From the NCBI GenBank assembly GCA_964632305.1, contig CAZWBR010000021.1:1-64000 (forward strand): 64,000 bases of DNA, in the 5' to 3' direction. Below, one piece after another: positions 1-7,766 of this stretch. The notes under the pieces are model-generated. The model was given only the letters and a program-made list of their open reading frames with translations. It searched no databases and was not told the origin of the DNA. Source of the stretch: CAZWBR01 sp964632305 (GTDB lineage: Bacteria; Bacteroidota; Bacteroidia; Bacteroidales; Prolixibacteraceae). The position numbers and the translations under genes are program-made. Position 1 is the stretch's first letter. Each line of letters begins with the position of its first letter.

Positions 1-26
1 TTATGCATCTAAGTTATTCTTTTTGA

Positions 27-191
27 TGTTCTGTTGAAAACGGTGGGGGACTTAGAAGGCATGTCAATGCAAAGAAAGGACATGTTTTTAAAATGGCTGA
101 TAAACTTGGTGCCAGGATACTTACTCATGATGAAGCCTTAGCCCTTGGAGTAATAGATTATGACTACAGGCGCAATCCAACATATAACTAA
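27..191 (+). other. C-terminal remnant or frameshifted end of a phage gene
   Basis: An open frame of 54 codons runs from just after a stop at 24-26 to the stop at 189-191. It ends in ILTHDEALALGVIDYDYRRN, which looks like real protein. The only internal ATG, at codon 32, has no convincing ribosome site. It sits directly upstream of the tape-measure gene, where phages usually carry tail-assembly chaperone genes, often read through by a programmed frameshift. It may be such a downstream frame, or the end of a gene broken at position 24. The window starts too late to decide. No function is assigned. Confidence 0.3.
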
Positions 192-325
192 CGAAAGGGT
201 TAGTCCGATCATGACTTGAACATGCACATGTATAACAGCAATATAAAGGATTAAAAAGAACGTTTTGCAAGCCGGGTGCAAGACAGAAGCGATAAATAAC
301 AGTTCAAACACTAAAAAAAGGACAT

Positions 326-3300
326 ATGAACAATACTGATGGAGCACTTGAATTTGATGTTTATTTCGATACTGACAAAATGAATGCCTTGCTAAATGAA
401 GCTGAAAAAAGGATAAAGGGCTTTTCTGATTCGACAGTGAGACATGTTGAAGGCATAGACAATGCTTTTTCTAATGCGGGAAAGGCAGTTGCCGGTTATT
501 TCAGCATTCAGGCATTGACAGCGTTCTCCCGGTCTCTTATCGATGTCCGGGGCGAATTTCAACAGCTTGAAGTAGCTTTCGAGACCATGTTAGGCAGCAA
601 GGAAAAGGCTGATGGTTTGATGGCCCAGATCGTTGATACAGCAGCAAAGACGCCATTCACACTGACTCAGGTAGCAGCAGGGGCAAAGCAGCTTTTAGCC
701 TATCAGGTAGCAGCGGAAGATGTGAATGATACGATCATTCGTCTTGGAAATATTGCAGCTGGTGTTTCTGTTCCTCTGGACCGGCTTATCATGGCCTATG
801 GTCAGGTAAAAGCGAAAGGCAAACTTATGGGGGATGACATGCGTCAGTTCACTGAAGCAGGGATCCCCATGATTCATGAGCTTGCCAAGATCATGGGGGT
901 TGCAGACAATCAGATATCGAAGCTTGTTGAGGATGGAAAGGTAGGGTTTCCACAGGTTCAACAGGTGATCAGCAACCTGACCAATGAAAGCGGGATGTTT
1001 TTTAACCTGATGGAAAAGCAGTCTCACACGCTGACCGGCCAAATCAGCAACCTTCAGGACGCATGGAGCCAGATGCTAAACGATATCGGCCAAGACAGTG
1101 AGGGTTTTATTTCAAATGTCATTTCCGGCACCACTTCAGCTGTAAATTCCTTTAAAGGGATCCTGGATGTAATCATCCCTCTGGTGAAGGTTTACGGAGG
1201 TTATAAAGCGGCGGTTATCCTGGTAAATATCGCAAACAAGGAAGCTGCTGCAATAAATGCGATGGTGGCAGCCTCTAACGGAGTTTTTAGCAAGGGGCTT
1301 GCTTCGCAGTGGCTATGGACTGAAAGGGTTCAAAAAGCTCAGGCCCTTCTCAATAAAACGATGCTTACAAATCCATTTGTTCTGACAGTGACGGCCATCA
1401 CTGCTCTTATCATCATCCTGAACAAACTCACCAGTGCATCAAGTGAAGCGGCAAAAGCCAAAGAGCGTCTTAACGGTGCAATGGAGGAGGCAAACGACCA
1501 GTTCCAGGAGGAAAAGAGTAAATCAGAATCTTTGATTGCCGTAATCAATGACGAAGCGAACAGCCGGGAATACAGAAACCAGAAGCTAAAGGAGCTTATT
1601 GCTTTGAGTCCTGAGCACCTCAACGGCTTAACTCTTGAAAATATCAGAACCATCGAAGGGAAAGCCGCGATTGATGATTATGTGAAGTCTTTGGAGAAGA
1701 AAATAAAGCTTCAGAGACTTGAATCTGAGCTGAACGAAAGCATCAAAAGACTGCAAGATGCTCAGGAAGGCGATATCGAACAATCCTTTTTTGAAAATGC
1801 TATGATTGGTTTGTCCTCATCGCTTAGCAGTATTGGTATGGGGCGAAAAGCTGAAATAGTTGCCGAATATGCTTCAGTCAAAAGTCAGGAAATTATTGAT
1901 GCAGAAAGGAAGCTGCAAGAGCAGATTAAAAAGGAGATCGCTGAATTTTCCAATGAGGTCAAGGACACCGGAAAGAATGATGCCGATGTAATTATCAATG
2001 CAAAATATTGGGAGGATCAGGTAAAAACCGCAAAGGAAGCACTTGACAACCTGGACACGAATTCGAAAAACTATGCTGCTGATCACAGGAAACTCATAGA
2101 GCAAATCATCAAAGGTGAAGCAGAGCTCGATAAGATCAGAAGCTACAAGAAAAAGCAGGCCAAACCCAGGGAGAAAAACAATCTTTCTTTGATGACCGGT
2201 CGTTCTGCCTCAACAGTAACCGAATCGGATCAGGATGAGGATTACAATAAGCTTCTTAAAGAATTTGGATCCTTTCAGCAGAAAAAGCTCCAGATATCAG
2301 AAGAATTTGACAATAAGAGAGCCATTGCCACCAAGAACAACGATCTGAAGATGATCAATGAGCTCAACAAAGCCCAGGCAGATGCAATGTCGGGCCTGTC
2401 TCTGTCTGAACTGGAAAACTCTGATATGTTCAAAGAGCTTTTTGGCAACCTGGATCAGCTCACCGTTGACCGAATGATCTATCTGAGGGATAAGATAGAG
2501 GCAGAATGGGAAAAGCTAAAACTATCCCCAGAAGCGCTCTCTGCTTTGAGGGATCGGTTAGACGAAGTCACTAAGGAGGTTGAAACTAAAAACCCTTTCA
2601 CGGCGCTCTCAGAAGCTATTAAAAAATACAATAAGGACCAGTCAAAGGAAAACTTTAAAGAAATTGCCAGGGGCGCGGCTGCTGCGATTGATCTTGTCAG
2701 CGGTTCATTCGATGCAGTTGTAGGAGGTCTTGACAAAATGGGTGTTAAAATGGATGAAGGCACCCAGCAGGTCATTAACGATATCTCCGGGGTTATGAAA
2801 GGGGCTTCTGACCTGGCTATGGGAATTGCCACCGGCAACCCTTTACAGATCGTACAAGGCACCATCGCCGTATTATCAAACGGAATTGACCTGATTTTTG
2901 GAGGGAAGGACCGGAGAAGACAGAGGCAGATCGAGCAACATGCAGAGGTCGTAAATCAGCTCACAGAGGCCTATAATGACCTTGAAAGAGCAATCGGTAA
3001 GGCTCTGGGTGGGGACACATACAAGAACCAGCAGCAGATGATTGACAATCTTGAAAACCAACGTGCCGAATACCTTCAAATGATCGAACTGGAAAAAGGC
3101 AAGAAGAAAAGCGATGGGGACAAGATCAAAGAGTATGAGCAAGCCTATAAAGATGCCGGGTTAAAGATTGAAGATGTCATTGACTCCATCAAACTGGATA
3201 TTCTTCAAACCAATGCTAAAGACTTTGCGGACCAGCTGGGGGATGCTCTTGTGGAAGCCTTCGGAAAGGGCGAAAATGCTGCTGAAGCATTTGGGAGCAC

Positions 3301-3787
3301 TGTTGATTCAATCCTTAAAAATGCAATCTTAAATCAGCTTAAAAAGAACTTTCTCGAAAAGCAGTTGGAGGGAGCTTTAAAAGGGCTTGAGTCTTCTATG
3401 GGTTATTGGTCCGGTGACGAATTTATTTTTGATGGCCTAACCGATGCTGAGGAAAGCGCCTTCAGGGACAAGATATCTCAAATTAGCAAGAACTTCAGCG
3501 GCGCCTTGGATCAATATGCTAAGAGTATCCCTGGAATGACTGACGTGTCACAGAAATCAATGTCCGGTGCAATCAAGGGGGTATCGGAAGAAACAGCAAG
3601 CATCATTTCCGGCCAGATGAATGCAATGCGAATCAACCAGATGGAATCTATCGATGTTCTGAGGAATCAACTTTTAGCCCTCAACCGGATCCAGGAAAAT
3701 ACGTCTTACAATAAGTTCCTAACCTATCTCAAAAGTATTGATGAGAAGCTTTCATCAAATGACAGCTTGCGGGCTAAGGGGCTTTAA
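326..3787 (+). CDS. phage tail tape-measure protein
   Basis: A protein of 1153 residues. Residues 70-260 or so match the tape-measure N-terminal domain pattern, with FETMLGSKEKADGL, TPFTLTQVAAGAKQLLAY, GQVKAKGKLMGDDMRQF and GIPMIHELAK. Two hydrophobic stretches follow (about 273-305 and 350-370), then long charged, coiled-coil-rich helices, a second hydrophobic region near 830-860 and more coiled coil. This is the usual layout of the protein that sets tail length and lies in the tail lumen. The start is the ATG after an A-rich stretch with AGGA. It shows that the left part of the window is a phage structural module. No portal, capsid or terminase gene is inside the window. Confidence 0.92.
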   Translation: MNNTDGALEFDVYFDTDKMNALLNEAEKRIKGFSDSTVRHVEGIDNAFSNAGKAVAGYFSIQALTAFSRSLIDVRGEFQQLEVAFETMLGSKEKADGLMAQIVDTAAKTPFTLTQVAAGAKQLLAYQVAAEDVNDTIIRLGNIAAGVSVPLDRLIMAYGQVKAKGKLMGDDMRQFTEAGIPMIHELAKIMGVADNQISKLVEDGKVGFPQVQQVISNLTNESGMFFNLMEKQSHTLTGQISNLQDAWSQMLNDIGQDSEGFISNVISGTTSAVNSFKGILDVIIPLVKVYGGYKAAVILVNIANKEAAAINAMVAASNGVFSKGLASQWLWTERVQKAQALLNKTMLTNPFVLTVTAITALIIILNKLTSASSEAAKAKERLNGAMEEANDQFQEEKSKSESLIAVINDEANSREYRNQKLKELIALSPEHLNGLTLENIRTIEGKAAIDDYVKSLEKKIKLQRLESELNESIKRLQDAQEGDIEQSFFENAMIGLSSSLSSIGMGRKAEIVAEYASVKSQEIIDAERKLQEQIKKEIAEFSNEVKDTGKNDADVIINAKYWEDQVKTAKEALDNLDTNSKNYAADHRKLIEQIIKGEAELDKIRSYKKKQAKPREKNNLSLMTGRSASTVTESDQDEDYNKLLKEFGSFQQKKLQISEEFDNKRAIATKNNDLKMINELNKAQADAMSGLSLSELENSDMFKELFGNLDQLTVDRMIYLRDKIEAEWEKLKLSPEALSALRDRLDEVTKEVETKNPFTALSEAIKKYNKDQSKENFKEIARGAAAAIDLVSGSFDAVVGGLDKMGVKMDEGTQQVINDISGVMKGASDLAMGIATGNPLQIVQGTIAVLSNGIDLIFGGKDRRRQRQIEQHAEVVNQLTEAYNDLERAIGKALGGDTYKNQQQMIDNLENQRAEYLQMIELEKGKKKSDGDKIKEYEQAYKDAGLKIEDVIDSIKLDILQTNAKDFADQLGDALVEAFGKGENAAEAFGSTVDSILKNAILNQLKKNFLEKQLEGALKGLESSMGYWSGDEFIFDGLTDAEESAFRDKISQISKNFSGALDQYAKSIPGMTDVSQKSMSGAIKGVSEETASIISGQMNAMRINQMESIDVLRNQLLALNRIQENTSYNKFLTYLKSIDEKLSSNDSLRAKGL

Positions 3788-3820
3788 AAAATCAATAATC
3801 AATAACCAAATTTCACAAAA

Positions 3821-4345
3821 ATGAAAAGCACTATTTCACAAACACTGGCAGCCGGCGCCAAGAAAAAAGGCATCTGCAAAAACGGTTTAGAGCAGCTGTT
3901 GAAAACCCAATACACGGCTGATTTTGTTCAGCTTTATGTTGACGGTTTAGAGTTCTGTTTGGTGAACGATTTCCCGTCAAATGACTTCATCCGGGAACAT
4001 TTTAAAGGTAAAATGGAGGCCCAGGGCGTTCACCTGGATGAGGTTTTTAGGGTTAAGAATGACAGAAAGGTAATTGCCCTCGGTAACTGTGAAGGCATTA
4101 TTGAGCTTGACGGTTTCTCCGTCTGTGAGGTCTTCGTTAAGCACAATTCAGAAATCAGTCTCCGAACCTATGGACACGCATTCGCGATGATTGATGTATT
4201 TGATGACTCGAAGCTAAAAGTAACGGCTTTTGAAAGCTCAACCGTTATTGTCAATCGATATGGCGGGGAGGTGACTATCAAAGAATTCGACTCCTCAAAA
4301 GTGAAGTTAAACGAAAAACAGTTATCCACAATTAAAAAACAGTAA
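3821..4345 (+). CDS. phage-associated protein with a beta-strand repeat C-terminus
   Basis: A 174-residue protein starting 33 bases after the tape-measure gene and co-directional with it. The N-terminal half (about 1-85) is mixed and includes YVDGLEFCLVNDFPSNDFI and FKGKMEAQGVHLDE. From about residue 90 the chain turns into short alternating strands with a period near 10-12 residues (EVFVKHNSEISL, AMIDVFDDSKLKVTAF, STVIVNRYGGEVTI, DSSKVKL), which suggests a small solenoid or beta-helix. From memory, similar uncharacterised proteins occur in Bacteroidota prophages and mobile elements. A role in the virion is possible but unproven. Confidence 0.75.
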   Translation: MKSTISQTLAAGAKKKGICKNGLEQLLKTQYTADFVQLYVDGLEFCLVNDFPSNDFIREHFKGKMEAQGVHLDEVFRVKNDRKVIALGNCEGIIELDGFSVCEVFVKHNSEISLRTYGHAFAMIDVFDDSKLKVTAFESSTVIVNRYGGEVTIKEFDSSKVKLNEKQLSTIKKQ

Positions 4346-4348
4346 GTT

Positions 4349-4525
4349 ATGACAGAAGAACAAAAAGAAGCCCTTGATCAGGCAGAGGAATCAGCACAAA
4401 ATTCAATCAACGAAATGATTGAAGCACGAAAAAACAGGGTTCCCGATGAAACGGAAGCATCTGAGGCCGTCAAAGAATGGCTCAGCGAAAAGGCAGCTGA
4501 CAGATTTAGCGGTAAAAAGATTTAA
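4349..4525 (+). CDS. small acidic phage protein
   Basis: A 58-residue open frame with ATG at 4349, four bases after the stop of the preceding gene, so probably translated from the same message. The product is highly charged and helical (MTEEQKEALDQAEESAQNSI at the N-terminus), without membrane segment or signal peptide. It fills the space between two phage genes on the same strand with correct spacing, which is the main reason to call it. Function unknown. Confidence 0.6.
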   Translation: MTEEQKEALDQAEESAQNSINEMIEARKNRVPDETEASEAVKEWLSEKAADRFSGKKI

Positions 4526-4552
4526 GTGTTAACAATATAATGTTATTTGAAA

Positions 4553-5311
4553 ATGAAAAACAAAGAAAAAATTCTGGTAAAAGAAAACGCGGCCCAATCA
4601 TCTGCATTTATTGAGGATTTTGAAAAGAAGTACATTTCAGCCATCAACGGCGTATTTGATGGGATTGTAGAACTTGGCATTGAGAGCCCGACAAGATCAA
4701 TGGTTTTGGACGCGGTAAAGGGTAATTTTGATGAAATTCGGAGTGCTTATAACGAATTCACCCGGGGGGATCTTGAAAGCGTAAAAACCAGAGCCGCGAA
4801 GGAGAATTTAAAGGAGTTATTTGCCAGGGAGTTGCAAAATTTCATCAACAAAGTGAACAACTTATTTGCCCGAACTATTGGGAACACTGATTCCCCTGAG
4901 TTCCCAGACTTCGACACGCAAAGCAGAAACGCTGAAAGCCTTGCCGAACTTGCAGAATCAACATGGGGACAGATACCGGCAAGGAGTGAAGATCTGATCG
5001 GGTTTGTTGACTTTGATGAAACCGGCCGGGCGTTCCTCTCCGATGTGAATAAAGATAAGATCCGGGATCTTTTCAGCGAATTCATAGAGGACCCTAATGA
5101 GATCCTGATTCTTAAAACTCAAAAAGAGGTAGCAGGATCACTCCAAACGTTGATCAATGCCTGTGAAGATTTTGGGATTAAAACTCGTGCTGATGTGAAT
5201 ATAGTCGCATTTATGCGGTTTTTCTTCGATGTCAGTATTGAGGATGGACATTACAAAGTCACCCCAAAAGAACTCAGCCGCTTAACATGGTTTAAGGAGG
5301 ACAAAGAGTAA
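4553..5311 (+). CDS. phage protein of unknown function, first of a tandem paralogous pair
   Basis: A 252-residue protein starting at ATG 4553; a TTG two codons earlier is a weaker start. It has no signal peptide or membrane segment and is mainly helical. It is a paralogue of the next gene: both begin with a basic stretch and NAAQ, then share FIE, a LGI..PT pattern, LFA.T.GNT, a W/G...S.DL..FV..D block, an LF.E..ED..EIL..QTQ block and a final Y.VT...LSRL. The two genes lie 33 bases apart and probably form one transcript with the tape-measure gene. No known family was recognised; a virion or tail role is only suggested by position. Confidence 0.72.
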   Translation: MKNKEKILVKENAAQSSAFIEDFEKKYISAINGVFDGIVELGIESPTRSMVLDAVKGNFDEIRSAYNEFTRGDLESVKTRAAKENLKELFARELQNFINKVNNLFARTIGNTDSPEFPDFDTQSRNAESLAELAESTWGQIPARSEDLIGFVDFDETGRAFLSDVNKDKIRDLFSEFIEDPNEILILKTQKEVAGSLQTLINACEDFGIKTRADVNIVAFMRFFFDVSIEDGHYKVTPKELSRLTWFKEDKE

Positions 5312-5344
5312 ATCAAGTTGATTTTAATGTAAAATCTCGGAAAC

Positions 5345-6088
5345 ATGGATAGAATTCTTTACAATCAAAATGCAGCCCAGGCGGCTTCATTTATCGAGTC
5401 TTTAGAGACTCAATTTGCACCAACTGTAAACAGTCTTGTCGATCTGATTGTTGCACTAGGTATAACAGAACCGACAGATCAAATGATCTCCGGCGCTATT
5501 GTGGGTGATTTCACCGCTATTGACGATGCTTATGTCTTGTTGACGGCCAGCATTGTTGATGCTCTGGCGACACCGGAAGAAAAGGCGGCAATGACCAAAT
5601 CAATGGGGGCTAGTTTTGAACACTTCAAAATCGATTCCCGGGCGCTTTTTGCCGGTACTGTCGGGAACACCAATGATTCGGTTTGTCCTGTTGATCACAT
5701 TCGCCTCGAACCGTATCAGCGTCTTAATGATTTGCTGATTGCTGAAGGAAAATGGGGCCTATTGAATGCTAATAGCCAGGATTTGTTTCAGTTTGTGAGC
5801 CTGGATGGAGTAACCAGTCAATATATTATTTCGGATCCTCAAAAAGCAGCTATCGGAGAATTATTCTGCGAATATGTTGAGGACGCGAAAGAAATACTGG
5901 CCCATCAAACCCAACAGGTAGCAGCTGAAGCAATCCAGAATTTTGCCAACGCTCTGGAGGATCTTGGAGTAGATACAAGCCTGAAATTTAGCCCGATTGA
6001 CTTCTTTCATAGATATTTCAAAATCGAAACGGCTGAACCGGGTGTTTACGCTGTCACTCAAAGAAAGCTGAGCCGGTTAATTGTCTAA
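5345..6088 (+). CDS. phage protein of unknown function, second of a tandem paralogous pair
   Basis: A 247-residue protein with a clear ATG, paralogous to the gene before it over the whole length. Shared blocks are NAAQAASFIESL near the start, LGITEPTDQM, GDFTAIDDAY, RALFAGTVGNTN, SQDLFQFVSLD, the region around EYVEDAKEILAHQTQQVA, and the C-terminal YAVTQRKLSRL. Divergence is large, so the duplication is not recent. There is no recognisable catalytic motif. Helical content and position after the tape measure are compatible with a structural or fibre-associated protein, but this is inference. Confidence 0.72.
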   Translation: MDRILYNQNAAQAASFIESLETQFAPTVNSLVDLIVALGITEPTDQMISGAIVGDFTAIDDAYVLLTASIVDALATPEEKAAMTKSMGASFEHFKIDSRALFAGTVGNTNDSVCPVDHIRLEPYQRLNDLLIAEGKWGLLNANSQDLFQFVSLDGVTSQYIISDPQKAAIGELFCEYVEDAKEILAHQTQQVAAEAIQNFANALEDLGVDTSLKFSPIDFFHRYFKIETAEPGVYAVTQRKLSRLIV

Positions 6089-6221
6089 ATTTGGGATGTG
6101 AATTATTGAACTGGCCGGCCCGCAACACGGCCTTTTCAAGATACATTACAAGTTGAATGAATCAATTGATGAATATGACAGATTAAGGAAAATGAGAGTT
6201 TTTAATATAGTAAAAATCAAA

Positions 6222-7070
6222 ATGAAAAATGTAATTAAAACAGTAACCGGCATTGTAATCTATGAAACAGAATCATTGTCACTCAAAGAGTGCATTGAAG
6301 AAGCCGTTTCAAATGGTGTAAAACTTGATAATGCAGACTTTACCGGTATTGATCTGGAAGGGATAAACTTATCAGGTGCTTCTCTTAAGTGGGCTGATTT
6401 TGAAGGTGTGAATCTTTCCTTTGCTAATATGAACGGTTGTGATTTTACAGGTTCAAACCTGCGAAAAGGCAACTACTTTGGGGCAAATTTCCAAGGGAGT
6501 TATCTTAGATTGGTTGATATGAACGGCGCAAATTTCTCAAACGCTATTTTGCGAAATGCGGACTTCAGAAACCAAACTGAGAATAAAAGGACTTTTCGAA
6601 ATGTTGTATTCGTAAATGCAGACATGACAAATGCCTTTTTTAACCATGCTGAATTTACGGACTGTAATTTTTCAGGTGCCAAACTTCCCAAGTCAACAAT
6701 GAAGCATGTTTGGATAATAAATTCAGACCTGAAGAAAATTGACCTGGAGGGAGCAAATCTGTATGATTTCCACTTAAGTAACTGTGATTTTAAAGGATCA
6801 AACCTGAAAGGAACTGACTTCACAAAGACTGAATTCTTTAAATGTGATGTATCTGATTCATATTTTGGTTATGGCACACTGCCTGTTTTATGTGGTAATA
6901 GGCAGATTAAAACATCCAAAAATCAACGGGTAATCATTGCAAATTTTCTTCTGAATTGGTTGAATGAATCTGATAGTTTGGACGAATATGAAAAGGAACT
7001 TATACCCTCTATTGAAAAGTACGCATCTGATGTTGATTATATTTCAGCGTTAAGCGGTAAGAATCCCTAA
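6222..7070 (+). CDS. pentapeptide-repeat protein
   Basis: From ATG 6222 this is a 282-residue protein. Residues 1-30 or so form a short leader (VIKTVTGIVIYETESLSLKE). Residues 31-220 consist of pentapeptide repeats with the A(D/N)LXX pattern (NADFTGIDLEGINLSGASLK, GANFSNAILRNADF, GANLYDFHLSNCDF), predicted to form a right-handed quadrilateral beta-helix. The last 60 residues are helical. Upstream in-frame ATGs at 6153 and 6192 would add up to 23 residues; the leader from 6222 resembles the usual start of such proteins in Bacteroidota phages. Proposed roles in the family include DNA mimicry and structural scaffolding; none can be chosen here. It may be a late cargo gene of the element. Confidence 0.8.
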   Translation: MKNVIKTVTGIVIYETESLSLKECIEEAVSNGVKLDNADFTGIDLEGINLSGASLKWADFEGVNLSFANMNGCDFTGSNLRKGNYFGANFQGSYLRLVDMNGANFSNAILRNADFRNQTENKRTFRNVVFVNADMTNAFFNHAEFTDCNFSGAKLPKSTMKHVWIINSDLKKIDLEGANLYDFHLSNCDFKGSNLKGTDFTKTEFFKCDVSDSYFGYGTLPVLCGNRQIKTSKNQRVIIANFLLNWLNESDSLDEYEKELIPSIEKYASDVDYISALSGKNP

Positions 7071-7221
7071 CAACAGCGTCAACAGTTGAGGTTTTTTGCC
7101 CAAAGTAACCAGCCGCAACCTGGTTATACTTATCATCAAAAAATAAATACAAATATTATTAAAGGTTTTAATGATAACAATTCGAAACTCCCCCCTCAGT
7201 GTTACATTTGGATAGTTTCAT

Positions 7222-7533
7222 TTATATTCCAGTATCAAAATAAAGGCGAAGAAATTTGTCCTCTTCGGACTGATACTTTTCAGGAAGATGGACCATTAGT
7301 AGGTTATGAAGCCACAACCTGAACAGTTCTTCCTTGTTAATTGGTTTAGCTAAAAGAACATTGTGCCATTCGTTTGTATCAGGCGCATTGGTGGGGATCC
7401 ATTTCAATTCTGAGAAGTCACCTTCATTAAAATCATTTTCAAACAGCTGTTCATATCCCCAGAAGTTAAAGGCCGCGTTCTGCCTCTCCTTATCGAATGG
7501 GTTGTCTTTTTCTCCGTTATAGTACCGGTACAT
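7222..7533 (-). CDS. uncharacterised 103-residue protein paired with a small cysteine-rich protein
   Basis: A 103-residue protein beginning MYRYYNGEKDNPFDKERQ, rich in aromatic and acidic residues (WGYEQLFENDFNEGDF), with no signal peptide or membrane segment. It follows the small cysteine-containing gene at 7547-7717 by 13 bases on the same strand, so the two are very likely co-transcribed. From memory, this NGEKxNPF-type protein and the CDAFPDGIP-type protein often go together in bacterial genomes, with no known function. The pair is transcribed against the phage genes and in the same direction as the integrase. Confidence 0.7.
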   Translation of the reverse strand: MYRYYNGEKDNPFDKERQNAAFNFWGYEQLFENDFNEGDFSELKWIPTNAPDTNEWHNVLLAKPINKEELFRLWLHNLLMVHLPEKYQSEEDKFLRLYFDTGI

Positions 7534-7546
7534 ATGAACTCTTTTT

Positions 7547-7717
7547 TTATTCTATGGGTTCATAAATGATATTATTCCCTTGTTGTGGCAGTGGTTTTTG
7601 ATGCTTGCTTTCGCCACTTGTAATCTCTTCAGGTATTCCATCCGGGAAAGCATCACAGCCCCCTTCAATTCGTCTGAAATGCTTGCATTTTGAACAAATA
7701 AGCTCAACAGATTCCAT
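7547..7717 (-). CDS. small CDAFPDGIP-type protein
   Basis: A 56-residue protein from ATG at 7717 (reverse strand) to the stop at 7547. It contains CSKCKHF followed by a third Cys in GGCDAFPDGIPEEITSG and ends KHQKPLPQQG...IIYEPIE. The Cys spacing CxxC...C and the CDAFPDGIP core are hallmarks of a widespread but uncharacterised small-protein family; a metal site is possible but has only three Cys here. It is immediately upstream of the 103-residue gene and downstream of the integrase gene's stop side. Gene content is convincing although the frame is short. Confidence 0.75.
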   Translation of the reverse strand: MESVELICSKCKHFRRIEGGCDAFPDGIPEEITSGESKHQKPLPQQGNNIIYEPIE

Positions 7718-7766
7718 ATTATTCTAATAATTTGACAAGCTTCTCCATTTTCATTATAACGAAGAA

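Noticed and set aside
10..141. A -1 frameshift at the GGGGG run near 45-50
   Set aside because: The frame that would feed this site is closed by a stop at 10-12 and has no start codon before the run.
7086..7322. 78-codon forward frame after the pentapeptide gene
   Set aside because: It overlaps the better-supported reverse-strand gene at 7222-7533 and has no clear start signal.
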